From CAWDMC01 sp963803295 (GTDB taxonomy: Bacteria > Acidobacteriota > Terriglobia > UBA7540): a DNA stretch of 64,000 bases. Numbering within the stretch: position 1 is the first letter of the stretch; each line of letters opens with the position of its first letter. Below, in pieces: positions 55,222 to 63,328 of the stretch. The notes beneath the pieces are model-generated. The model saw only the letters and a program-made list of their open reading frames with translations, was not told where the DNA came from and did no database searches. A program made the translations under genes and the position numbers. Location of the stretch: positions 496,001 to 560,000 of the forward strand of contig CAWDMC010000010.1 of assembly GCA_963803295.1 (NCBI GenBank), given 5' to 3'.

Positions 55222-57303
55222 TTGAAACACACTGGAGGCATTTGCTATGATCCGGGCTTGAGACACATTGTTAACAGGCGCCCGGTAACTGTGGGCGCAA
55301 ACGTGCCGCAAGCAAATTGCCCCGTATGGGCTGCGTCATTTTCTCTTTTGATCGTGTCCAGTTTGGTGTTCGCCAGTTGTTCCCATCGGAAACGCCTGGC
55401 AGAAGACCACAGGGTCATGGTGTTGGGAATTGACGGTCTTGACCCCCAACTCCTGCACCGGTACATGCGGGATCATCGCATGCCGAACTTCGAGCGACTC
55501 GAACGGGAAGGCAGTTTCCGCGAGTTGGGCACCAGTATTCCGCCTCAGAGTCCGGTAGCTTGGTCGAGCGTGATCACGGGACTGAACCCAGGTGGGCACG
55601 GCATCTTTGACTTCATCCATCGCGATCCGAACACCCTTATGCCTGAGTTTTCGATGGCCCGCGTTGAGGCTCCTCGACACTCGCTCGCCCTGGGCGACTG
55701 GCGACTGCCTTTGACGAACGGAAGAGTAACGCTTCTAAGGCACGGCACGGCCTTTTGGCAGATTCTGGACGAGCACGGAATCCCAGCGACGATCCTGCGC
55801 ATGCCGGCGAATTTTCCGCCTGTCGAATCCGGATCAAGAACTCTGGCTGGCATGGGCACACCCGATATGCAGGGCACTTATGGGACCTTCTCCTTCTATA
55901 CCAGCGATCCCCTGGAGGAAGGAGGCGAGCGCAGTGGCGGACGAGTTTACCCGGTCGAGGTGCAGGAGAATCGAGTTCGAGCAAAATTGTTTGGCCCACC
56001 CAACACCTTCCGCAGGGGTGGCCCGTTGTCACCTGTTGACTTCACGGTTTGGATTGATCCTTCCGAGCCAGTGGCAAAAATCACCATCCAGGACCACGAG
56101 ATCTTGCTACGCGAGGGGGAGTGGAGCGACTGGATTCAGGTGAAGTTCACCCTAATTCCCTGGCTTGAGAGCGCCACGGGTATTTGTAGAATATACTTGA
56201 AACAGATCAATCCCTTTTTTGCCCTTTACGTCTCTCCGATCAACATTGATCCTTCCGCGCCGCCGCTTCCGCTCTCGACCCCGTCCAATTACGCGCACAC
56301 ACTCTGGAAGCAGATGGGGTTCTTCTATACGCAAGGAATTCCCGAAGACACTAAGGCGCTTTCCGATGGAGTTTTGAATGATGAGGAATACCTGGAACAG
56401 GCGCGCTTGGTCCTGGCTGAGCAGTTACGGCTTTTTGATCTGGAGTTGGCCCGTTTCCGGGGCGGCCTTCTGTTCGCCTATTTCTCCAGCCTCGATCAGA
56501 ACTCACATATGTTCTGGCGCGCGTTTGATCGCGATCAGCCGGGATACAATTCCGACGTCGGAGCGCAGTACGGCGGCACGCTAGAATGGTTCTACGAGCA
56601 GATGGACCGGATGCTGGGCAAAGCCCTGGCCCAGACCGATCGAAACACTACGCTGATCGTGTTATCGGATCATGGTTTTGCCCCGTTCAACCGTTCTTTC
56701 AATTTGAACACCTGGTTGCTCCGGAACGGCTATATCACGCTCAAACCCGATAAGGGAGATAAGGGGAGCGATCTCTTCAATGACGTGGATTGGTCCAAGA
56801 CGCGCGCGTATGGTTTAGGCCTCAACGGTCTTTACCTCAATCTGCGGGGCCGGGAGCGATTTGGCACGGTTGCGCCAGGCCCCGAGGCTGAGGCGCTGGC
56901 AGCCGAAATCCGCGATAAACTTCGTGCCGAGCGCGACCCGGCCACGAGCCTGGCGCCCGTCACCCGTGTCGATAAAGCTGAGGACGTTTACACAGGCCAG
57001 TACACTCGCGAGGCTCCGGATTTGGTGGTAGGATACAATCGCGGTTATCGGGCGGGGTGGGAAACGGTCCTCGGCCAGTTTACCTCCGGGATTCTGGATC
57101 CCAATAACGAACCCTGGAGCGGCGATCATTGCATCGACTACACCTTAGTCCCGGGCGTCCTTCTCAGTAACAAGTGGATTGACCTACAAGCGCCTACTCT
57201 TACTGATATCGCCCCTACGCTGCTCGCCGAATTCGGCATTGCCAAGCCGCGGGAGATGGTCGGGCGATCGGTATTCAACACCGAAGTTTTCGTTGGAAAA
57301 TAA
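55222..57303 (+). CDS. Alkaline-phosphatase-superfamily phosphodiesterase 1 (probable lipoprotein)
   Basis: A hydrophobic stretch ending VFASC (Cys53) suggests a lipoprotein or signal anchor, putting the enzyme outside the cytoplasm. The catalytic fold shows the first metal ligand in LGIDGLDP (Asp71), nucleophile Ser110 in PPQSPVAWSS, SLDQNSHMFW, SDHGFAPF and GDHCID. These are the metal-binding residues of type I phosphodiesterases/nucleotide pyrophosphatases. An inserted domain lies at about 210-330 with FALYVSPINIDP. Substrate unknown. The start is uncertain: a TTG at 55222 is in frame, but GGAGG points to an ATG at 55247 in another frame that stops after four codons, so a small indel is possible. 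Confidence 0.8.
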   Translation: MKHTGGICYDPGLRHIVNRRPVTVGANVPQANCPVWAASFSLLIVSSLVFASCSHRKRLAEDHRVMVLGIDGLDPQLLHRYMRDHRMPNFERLEREGSFRELGTSIPPQSPVAWSSVITGLNPGGHGIFDFIHRDPNTLMPEFSMARVEAPRHSLALGDWRLPLTNGRVTLLRHGTAFWQILDEHGIPATILRMPANFPPVESGSRTLAGMGTPDMQGTYGTFSFYTSDPLEEGGERSGGRVYPVEVQENRVRAKLFGPPNTFRRGGPLSPVDFTVWIDPSEPVAKITIQDHEILLREGEWSDWIQVKFTLIPWLESATGICRIYLKQINPFFALYVSPINIDPSAPPLPLSTPSNYAHTLWKQMGFFYTQGIPEDTKALSDGVLNDEEYLEQARLVLAEQLRLFDLELARFRGGLLFAYFSSLDQNSHMFWRAFDRDQPGYNSDVGAQYGGTLEWFYEQMDRMLGKALAQTDRNTTLIVLSDHGFAPFNRSFNLNTWLLRNGYITLKPDKGDKGSDLFNDVDWSKTRAYGLGLNGLYLNLRGRERFGTVAPGPEAEALAAEIRDKLRAERDPATSLAPVTRVDKAEDVYTGQYTREAPDLVVGYNRGYRAGWETVLGQFTSGILDPNNEPWSGDHCIDYTLVPGVLLSNKWIDLQAPTLTDIAPTLLAEFGIAKPREMVGRSVFNTEVFVGK

Positions 57304-57324
57304 GCACGAAAAGGGGAAGAGGTC

Positions 57325-57531
57325 GTGCTGGGACATCGAATCAAGCTGGATGACGAATTGTTCGAAAAGGTGAAGAACTGCGCCTTGAAAGCAGGCTATT
57401 CTTCCCCGGACGAATTCGTGACTCACGTCTTGGAGAAAGAAGTGGCCCGTTTTCTTGAGCCGGACGCGAGACCAGACGATCCTGAAGAGGAAGTGAGAAA
57501 ACGCCTCCAGGGCCTTGGCTATATCGATTGA
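57325..57531 (+). CDS. Small ribbon-helix-helix-like protein
   Basis: A 68-aa product starting with GTG after AAGGGGAAGAGG. Residues 5-40 (RIKLDDELFEKVKNCALKAG, then SPDEFVTHVLEKEV) have the strand-helix-helix pattern of ribbon-helix-helix proteins. The end, DPEEEVRKRLQGLGYID, is the short motif often found at the C-terminus of sulfatase- and phosphatase-type enzymes. It lies 21 bases after phosphodiesterase 1 and so is probably co-translated with it. It might have been split from that enzyme's tail, or be a small DNA-binding or partner protein. The function is not known. Confidence 0.6.
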   Translation: MLGHRIKLDDELFEKVKNCALKAGYSSPDEFVTHVLEKEVARFLEPDARPDDPEEEVRKRLQGLGYID

Positions 57532-57668
57532 TGAATCGGCCGGACAGTAGCGTCGGCGTCGGCCGTTCGTCCACTGGCGTCAGACGGCTGAGGAGGTGAG
57601 GGCCGTGAGGTTCTTGACTTTGCCACAAGTACGGCGGCGCTACTTCAGGCCCAGGCCGATCTAGAGAC

Positions 57669-58520
57669 TTGTCCTTCCTTCATGCAAACGAACGAGGTGT
57701 CTTCCTGGGGTTCCTCGACGGCGCATTCGATCTGTTCTTCTTCCCTTTTCGCACCGCCAATCCTGTCTACGGGCTGACTGCGATCTCGTTGCTGACGGGC
57801 GTGACAACAATCATGGTCTTCCGATACGCCTCGAACCAGGCAGCCATGAGGCGGACCAGGGACCGCATACAGGCGCACGTGTTGGAAGTGCGTCTTTTCC
57901 CCGACCAATTGGGCGTGGTCCTGCGTGCCTTCGGCCGAATCCTCCGGTTTACTTTGCTCTATCTGGTTTACACGCTGAAGCCACTGCTGGTCCTTCTGAT
58001 CCCTATGGGGATCGTGATGAGTCAGCTGTCACTGCGCTTCAGTCGGATGCCTTTGCGTCCACACGATTCGTTTATACTGAAGGCCGAGCTTGCTGATCCG
58101 ATTGGGCCCATGGTACTGAACTCGAACTTGCTGCGCCTTCCTGCCAGCCTGACCGTCACGGCTCCGCCAGTGTGCATCCCGGCCCTGCGGGAAGTGGATT
58201 GGCGAATCCGAGCGGACGCCTACGGTGATTTTGCGCTTGCGATTACGATTGCAGATCAGGTGTTTGAGAAGAAAGTTGTAGTCTCGAATGAGATTACACA
58301 GGTGCCTTCGGAGCGTAGCCGATCCAGCGTGTTAGGCTGGCTCCTAAATCCCGGTGAACCATCCCTGCCGAGGCGCGGACCACTGCAGGCAATCGAGGTC
58401 AATTACGCTCCCAGGAGTATTGACTTGAGATATTTCGAAACCGATTGGCTGGTATTTTTCCTGGCGGTTTCCTTGATTTCGGGATTGATCGCGAAGGTGT
58501 TGCTGAGGATCGAAGTGTGA
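57669..58520 (+). CDS. Conserved membrane protein associated with phosphodiesterase genes
   Basis: A 283-aa protein with hydrophobic helices at about residues 12-27, 31-48 and 90-118 and a final helix at 262-278 (VFFLAVSLISGLIAKVLL). Between them lies a cytoplasmic-looking segment (RRTRDRIQAHVLEVRLFPDQ) and a periplasmic beta-rich domain (SFILKAELADPIGPMVL, WRIRADAYGDFALAITI). I recall similar proteins beside alkaline-phosphatase-type genes in planctomycetes and related bacteria, but with no assigned role. The start is uncertain: TTG at 57669 has weak support. The stop overlaps the GTG of phosphodiesterase 2 by four bases (GTGA), so the two are coupled and may form a complex. Confidence 0.7.
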   Translation: MSFLHANERGVFLGFLDGAFDLFFFPFRTANPVYGLTAISLLTGVTTIMVFRYASNQAAMRRTRDRIQAHVLEVRLFPDQLGVVLRAFGRILRFTLLYLVYTLKPLLVLLIPMGIVMSQLSLRFSRMPLRPHDSFILKAELADPIGPMVLNSNLLRLPASLTVTAPPVCIPALREVDWRIRADAYGDFALAITIADQVFEKKVVVSNEITQVPSERSRSSVLGWLLNPGEPSLPRRGPLQAIEVNYAPRSIDLRYFETDWLVFFLAVSLISGLIAKVLLRIEV

Positions 58521-60655
58521 ACACCAGAGGGCGGATCGAGCGAGCGGCACGGGGTAACAGTGGAGGCCTCTTCTCCGCCGTGCTCGCAGCTCTTGTCATT
58601 ATCATGTTGACGCCGGCACTCGCTCAGGCCTACGTGGGTCCGGGCGCCGGCTTTGCCTTTCTCTCTTCGTTTCTGACGCTCTTCCTGGCTTTCTTTTACG
58701 CCTTGATCGCATTTGTCACCTGGCCGCTTCGTTGGGCCCTTCGTCAGATTCGAGGCTTCAGGGCATACCGCAGGGCGAAGGTGAAACGCATGGTCATCGT
58801 CGGCTTCGACGGCTTGGACCCAGAGCTGACACAAGGATTCATGCAAGAAGGCAAGCTGCCCAACTTCGCGAAATTGCGGGACTGCGGAACGTTTAATCGC
58901 CTGGCAACCACCTGCCCGCCAATCTCACCCGTTGCCTGGTCTTCATTCATGACCGGAGTCAATCCAGGCAAACACAACATCTATGATTTCCTGAGTCGCG
59001 ATACCGCCAATTACCTCCCGGCCCTATCATCTGCGCAGATTCGCGGGGCCAAAAAAACGCTGAAAATCGGCAAATACTCGATCCCTTTGGGCAAGCCCAG
59101 GATCAAGCTGCTACGCAAAGGCATACCATTCTGGCATTATCTGGGAAAATCGGGGATCTTCTCGTCCGTGATCCGTATTCCGATCACCTTTCCGCCGGAG
59201 AAATTTGAAGGGGTTTTGCTCTCGGGCATGTGCGTGCCCGATCTACAAGGAACTCAGGGCACGTTTTCCTTCTACTCGACGCATGAGTCTGGGGAAGAGA
59301 AGTCCGAAGGCGGTTTCCGTTTCGCCCTCAGGAAAGATGGAGCCCGCTACCACGGCTACATTCCGGGACCCGATAACCCTCTATTACCCGGGCAAAAAGC
59401 GCAACTGCGAGTTAACTTCACTATTACACCCGAGCCGGCAGCTGAGCGAGCCGAAATCGAAATCGAAGGACGGCGGTTCCACGTTCGCCCGGGCGAATTC
59501 TCGGAATGGGTGGAATTGACCTTCAAGGCCGGGCTTCATGTAACCGCGCGGGGGATCTGTCGCTTCTATCTGAAGGAACTTTTGCCGCACCTCCAACTTT
59601 ATATCAGTCCGGTCAATATCGATCCCGCCCGGCCGGCCCTCCCCATCTCCCATCCCCTCATCTATTCAGTCTACCTCTCGAAACTGCTCGGACCCTACGC
59701 CACCCTGGGTCTGGCCGAGGATACTTGGGCTCTGAATGAGGGAGTTCTGGACGAGCCGGCCTTTCTGCGACAATGTTATCTGAACCATAACGAGCGGGAG
59801 CGGATGTTCTTTGACGCTCTGGAAAAGACTCCGCGCGGCGTTTGCGTATGTGTGTTCGACACCACCGACCGGGTGCAGCATATGTTCTGGCGCTTCCTGG
59901 ACCCGAACCGTCCCGCAGAACAAGCTGGTACGGAGCGCAGCCAGTACAGCGGGGTTATCGAAGACCTCTACCAGCGTATGGATAATCTGGTGGGACGAAT
60001 TCTCAACGATATCGGCGACGGAGTGCTGATGGTGGTTTCCGATCACGGCTTTAAGTCTTTCGCGCACGGAGTGAACCTTAATAGCTGGCTCTGGCGCAAT
60101 GGCTATCTGGCGCTCAAAGACGGGGCTTCGGAGAGCGGCGAATGGTTTGCGGATGTCGACTGGGAGCGGACGCGCGCCTATGCGATGGGTCTTAACGGCC
60201 TATACATCAACCGTCAGGGCCGGGAGCAAAAGGGGAGCGTGGCTCCCGGAAAAGAGATGCGATCACTCAAGGAGGAGATCCGGGAGAAACTGCAGGCGCT
60301 AATCGATCCCGGAACAAGTGTCGCGCCCATGCCGCGAGTGTTTGACAGCGAAGTGGCGTTCAACGGCCCCTACCAGGAAAACGCACCGGATCTCATCATC
60401 GGCTACGCGGAAGGGTACCGCGCAGGATGGGGCTCCGTAAAGGGCAAGGTGACCGCGACTGTATTTGAAGACAACTGCAAAGCCTGGAGCGGAGACCATT
60501 GCATTGATCCGAGCTTGGTGCCCGGAGTCTTGTTTTCGAACCGAAAACTGCAGTGCCACCGTCCAGCGATCATCGACGTCGCTCCCACTGTGCTCGACTG
60601 GTTCGGACTTGCACTGCCACCTCATTTTGACGGCAAGCCGTGGGCGTTGCATTAA
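58517..60655 (+). CDS. Alkaline-phosphatase-superfamily phosphodiesterase 2 (membrane-anchored)
   Basis: A 712-aa protein from a GTG that overlaps the previous stop; GAGGAT lies seven bases upstream. It has a first hydrophobic segment (about 18-38, ending ALAQAYVGPGAGF) and a second (about 48-70), then nine Arg/Lys in about 20 residues (72-91). The catalytic part follows with Asp98 in VGFDGLDP, Ser137 in PPISPVAWSS, FDTTDRVQHMFW, SDHGFKSF and GDHCID. It is close to phosphodiesterase 1 across the whole catalytic and inserted domains (LYISPVNIDPARPALP). By the positive-inside rule the catalytic domain would face the cytoplasm, unlike enzyme 1. Substrate unknown; phospholipid, nucleotide or polyprenyl phosphoesters are possible. 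Confidence 0.85.
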   Translation: MNTRGRIERAARGNSGGLFSAVLAALVIIMLTPALAQAYVGPGAGFAFLSSFLTLFLAFFYALIAFVTWPLRWALRQIRGFRAYRRAKVKRMVIVGFDGLDPELTQGFMQEGKLPNFAKLRDCGTFNRLATTCPPISPVAWSSFMTGVNPGKHNIYDFLSRDTANYLPALSSAQIRGAKKTLKIGKYSIPLGKPRIKLLRKGIPFWHYLGKSGIFSSVIRIPITFPPEKFEGVLLSGMCVPDLQGTQGTFSFYSTHESGEEKSEGGFRFALRKDGARYHGYIPGPDNPLLPGQKAQLRVNFTITPEPAAERAEIEIEGRRFHVRPGEFSEWVELTFKAGLHVTARGICRFYLKELLPHLQLYISPVNIDPARPALPISHPLIYSVYLSKLLGPYATLGLAEDTWALNEGVLDEPAFLRQCYLNHNERERMFFDALEKTPRGVCVCVFDTTDRVQHMFWRFLDPNRPAEQAGTERSQYSGVIEDLYQRMDNLVGRILNDIGDGVLMVVSDHGFKSFAHGVNLNSWLWRNGYLALKDGASESGEWFADVDWERTRAYAMGLNGLYINRQGREQKGSVAPGKEMRSLKEEIREKLQALIDPGTSVAPMPRVFDSEVAFNGPYQENAPDLIIGYAEGYRAGWGSVKGKVTATVFEDNCKAWSGDHCIDPSLVPGVLFSNRKLQCHRPAIIDVAPTVLDWFGLALPPHFDGKPWALH

Positions 60656-60705
60656 GTTCCGTGTCAAATACTGGCTTACTGAAACATTGCTGTGCCAGAA
60701 CAAAA

Positions 60706-62085
60706 ATGAAGATTTGCGTTCTAGGACTCGATTGCGCCGCACCTGAGATCGTCTTCGGCGACGAGAGCCTCCATAATATCCGCCGGGTGATGAACGCCGG
60801 GATATGGGGCCGCCTGGAAAGTGTGATTCCGCCCATCACGGTTCCAGCCTGGATGTGCATGTCAACCAGCCAGGATCCCGGATCGTTAGGGGTCTACGGT
60901 TTTCGCAATCGAAGCGATTACTCCTACAGCGGGCTCAGTTTTGTGGATTCCCGCTCAATCAATGCACTCGCGATTTGGGATTATCTGGCGCTCGAGAAAA
61001 AGAAATCCATTGTGATGGGTGTGCCGCCTAACTACCCTCCGAGGCGCGTCAATGGCATCAGTATTGGCTGCTTCCTGACTCCCAACACCGAGAACTGTGA
61101 GTTCACCTATCCCGGCCCTTTCAAGGAGCGGATCAACGAGCTTGTGGGCGAATACCCGGTGGACGTCAAAGGCTTTCGTACGGACGATAAGGCCTGGCTC
61201 AAGAATCAGATTTTCGAGATGAGCAAGAAGCAGTGGAAGGTGGTGCATTGGTTGCTTGCCGAGCAGGATTGGGACTATTTCCATTTCGTCGATATTGGTC
61301 TTGACCGGGTGCACCACGGTTTCTGGGACTGCTTCGATAAGGCGCACCGCAAGCACCAACCCGGGAATCCCCATGAACATGTTATTCCGGAATACTACCG
61401 CTGGTTGGATGAGCAGATTGGGAAGGTTGTAGAAGCGCTCGACCACAACACTATCCTGCTGATGGTTTCCGATCACGGGGCTCAACGCCTGGATGGAGGA
61501 TTCGCAGTCAACGAATGGCTGATCAATGAAGGATTGCTTGTTCTCGATGAACGCCCCGCCAAGATGACGCCATTTAACAAGCTGAAGATCAACTGGGCCA
61601 AGACAAAGGTATGGAGCGAGGGAGGCTACTATGCCCGTGTCTTCTTTAACGTGGCTGGACGAGAGCCGCAAGGGGTGATTCACCCTGGCGATTACGAGGC
61701 ATTCCAGGACGAGATGAAGATCCGCTTCGAGCGCCTCACCGACGATACTAACCAACCTCTCGGATCCCTCGTCTTCAAGCCCAAGCAGATCTACAAACGC
61801 GTGCGAGGTGTCCCCCCGGACCTGATCGTACACTTCGGCGGGCTAAGCTGGCGCTCAATCGGCAGCGTAGGACACGGTAGGGTACATCTTGAGGAAAACG
61901 ATACCGGGCCCGACGCTTGCAACCACGCCCAGTTCGGGATGTTCGTGTTGGTTGTGCCTGGCCGTCCTCCTACCGGCGAGTATAGAGGCGCTCATCTCCT
62001 TGACGTTGCTCCGACCCTACTCTCATTGGCTGGTCATGAGATTCCGGGAACCATGCAAGGCCGTTCCTGGTTAGGAGTTCGGTAG
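60706..62085 (+). CDS. Alkaline-phosphatase-superfamily phosphodiesterase 3 (soluble)
   Basis: A 459-aa relative of the two upstream enzymes without signal peptide or membrane helix. It starts MKICVLGLDCAAPE (Asp9). The nucleophile is Thr45 in PPITVPAW, in place of the serine of enzymes 1 and 2. VDIGLDRVHHGFWD, LMVSDHGAQRL and the final HLLDVAPTLLSLAG give the remaining metal-binding regions. It lacks the inserted domain of enzymes 1 and 2, hence the shorter length. The ATG at 60706 has no clear ribosome site; it begins 50 bases after enzyme 2. A cytoplasmic phosphodiesterase or phosphomutase-type activity is expected, substrate unknown. Confidence 0.85.
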   Translation: MKICVLGLDCAAPEIVFGDESLHNIRRVMNAGIWGRLESVIPPITVPAWMCMSTSQDPGSLGVYGFRNRSDYSYSGLSFVDSRSINALAIWDYLALEKKKSIVMGVPPNYPPRRVNGISIGCFLTPNTENCEFTYPGPFKERINELVGEYPVDVKGFRTDDKAWLKNQIFEMSKKQWKVVHWLLAEQDWDYFHFVDIGLDRVHHGFWDCFDKAHRKHQPGNPHEHVIPEYYRWLDEQIGKVVEALDHNTILLMVSDHGAQRLDGGFAVNEWLINEGLLVLDERPAKMTPFNKLKINWAKTKVWSEGGYYARVFFNVAGREPQGVIHPGDYEAFQDEMKIRFERLTDDTNQPLGSLVFKPKQIYKRVRGVPPDLIVHFGGLSWRSIGSVGHGRVHLEENDTGPDACNHAQFGMFVLVVPGRPPTGEYRGAHLLDVAPTLLSLAGHEIPGTMQGRSWLGVR

Positions 62086-62157
62086 GCACGGGCTTCGTAA
62101 CACGCCCTCAGGTCTTACCAGAGAGGCTCCGGGGTAGCCGATACTAGGAGGCCGCCT

Positions 62158-63258
62158 ATGCGACGAAATCACCTGGTGTACTGGCCAGCTCCGCCGCTAC
62201 GAGGCTGGCTCTATTTTCCAGGCCTCCTCGGCTTGATGCTCGCCTCAGCCACCCTATTCCAGGCACAGGACTCCACGGGAACCATCTACGGGCGAGTGAC
62301 GGACTCGCGAGGTCAGGCGCAGCGACTCATGGTACACCTCTTTGCTGACGGAGAAATGCCGGCTGGCGCCGTCTACACCGGCACAGAAGGGCAATTTGCC
62401 TTCCAGATGGTTCCGGGCGGGGAATACTGGGTGGTAGCGGAAGGCGAGGGGTTCAAGCCCGCCCGTCAGTCCGTCCGGCTCGACATCCACACCAATCCCA
62501 ATGCGCAGGTGAACCTGTCACTTGAGAGCGCCTCCGCCGCGGTCGACTCACCTGGCCCCATGGTTTCAGGCAGTCCCTCGAGCCGGAAGGTGGATGTGAA
62601 AAAGTCCTCGCCATCGTTCAATGCCCGCGCCGTGAGTGAGTACGCGAAAGGGAACGCCCGGCAGACGAAGGGCGATACGAAGGGCGCAATCGCGCACTAC
62701 GAAAAGGCAATCCGCATTGATCCGTTGTTCTATCCAGCGCTCAACAATCTTGGTGGGGCCTACGAATCCCAGGGTGAGCACCAGCGGGCTGAGGCAACGC
62801 TGATGAGGGCGCTGGAGATCAATCCGAGCGACGCGCAATCCTACGTGAACCTCGGGCACGTCTTGTACGAAGAAGGCCGTTACGGAGAGGCGCGCACCAG
62901 ACTTGAAGAGGCCATAAGGCGCTCACCCAATTCCGCCACGGCACGCTTCCTGTTGGGCTCTGCCAACCTCAAGCTCGGGGACCTCGCTTCGGCGGAGTCT
63001 AACCTGAAGCAGGCCTGCCTTCTGGCGCCAAAGGGTTTGCCTGCCGCTCACCTGCAACTTGCCAACGTCTACCTGCGCTCGCACGATCTCGCCGCAGCAC
63101 GCAAGGAACTTGAGGACTATCTGCGGGCAAACCCCGACGATCCGCAAGCGCCGGCCATCCGCAAGCCTTCTCGTCAGTACGCAAAGCGGGGAATGATTTC
63201 ACCGCGGAGCGCGCGAAGAACGCAGAGAAACACAGAGCGAGATCCTTCGCAGCCATGA
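62158..63258 (+). CDS. Exported TPR protein with N-terminal carboxypeptidase-regulatory-like domain
   Basis: A 366-aa protein with perfect AGGAGG before its ATG. A signal segment (YFPGLLGLMLASATLFQAQ) precedes a beta-sandwich of the carboxypeptidase-regulatory type (GTIYGRVTDSRGQAQ, GQFAFQMVPGGEYWVVAEGEG) at about residues 38-120. Then come four to five TPR units (FYPALNNLGGAYESQGEHQRA, DAQSYVNLGHVLYEEGRYGEA, SATARFLLGSANLKLGD) at about 160-330. The last 25 residues, beginning GMISPRSARRT, come from a dispersed repeat (63197-63238) and look foreign to the domain. It probably acts as a periplasmic scaffold. It is co-directional with the phosphodiesterases, 72 bases behind. Confidence 0.8.
   Translation: MRRNHLVYWPAPPLRGWLYFPGLLGLMLASATLFQAQDSTGTIYGRVTDSRGQAQRLMVHLFADGEMPAGAVYTGTEGQFAFQMVPGGEYWVVAEGEGFKPARQSVRLDIHTNPNAQVNLSLESASAAVDSPGPMVSGSPSSRKVDVKKSSPSFNARAVSEYAKGNARQTKGDTKGAIAHYEKAIRIDPLFYPALNNLGGAYESQGEHQRAEATLMRALEINPSDAQSYVNLGHVLYEEGRYGEARTRLEEAIRRSPNSATARFLLGSANLKLGDLASAESNLKQACLLAPKGLPAAHLQLANVYLRSHDLAAARKELEDYLRANPDDPQAPAIRKPSRQYAKRGMISPRSARRTQRNTERDPSQP
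63197..63238. repeat. Dispersed GC-rich repeat, copy B, inside a gene end
   Basis: TTTCACCGCGGAGCGCGCGA and the following AACGCAGAGAAACACAGAG resemble the left arm of the repeat at 46319-46344 (shared TTTCACCGC, GAG and ACGCAGAG blocks in the same order). Here it forms the last codons of the TPR gene. Confidence 0.5.
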
Positions 63259-63328
63259 AAATAGCTGTACCGAAGGCACCTTGGACTGCGGTAGCGCTAG
63301 CTACCGCCTGTCGCCCGGAATTCAGGGC

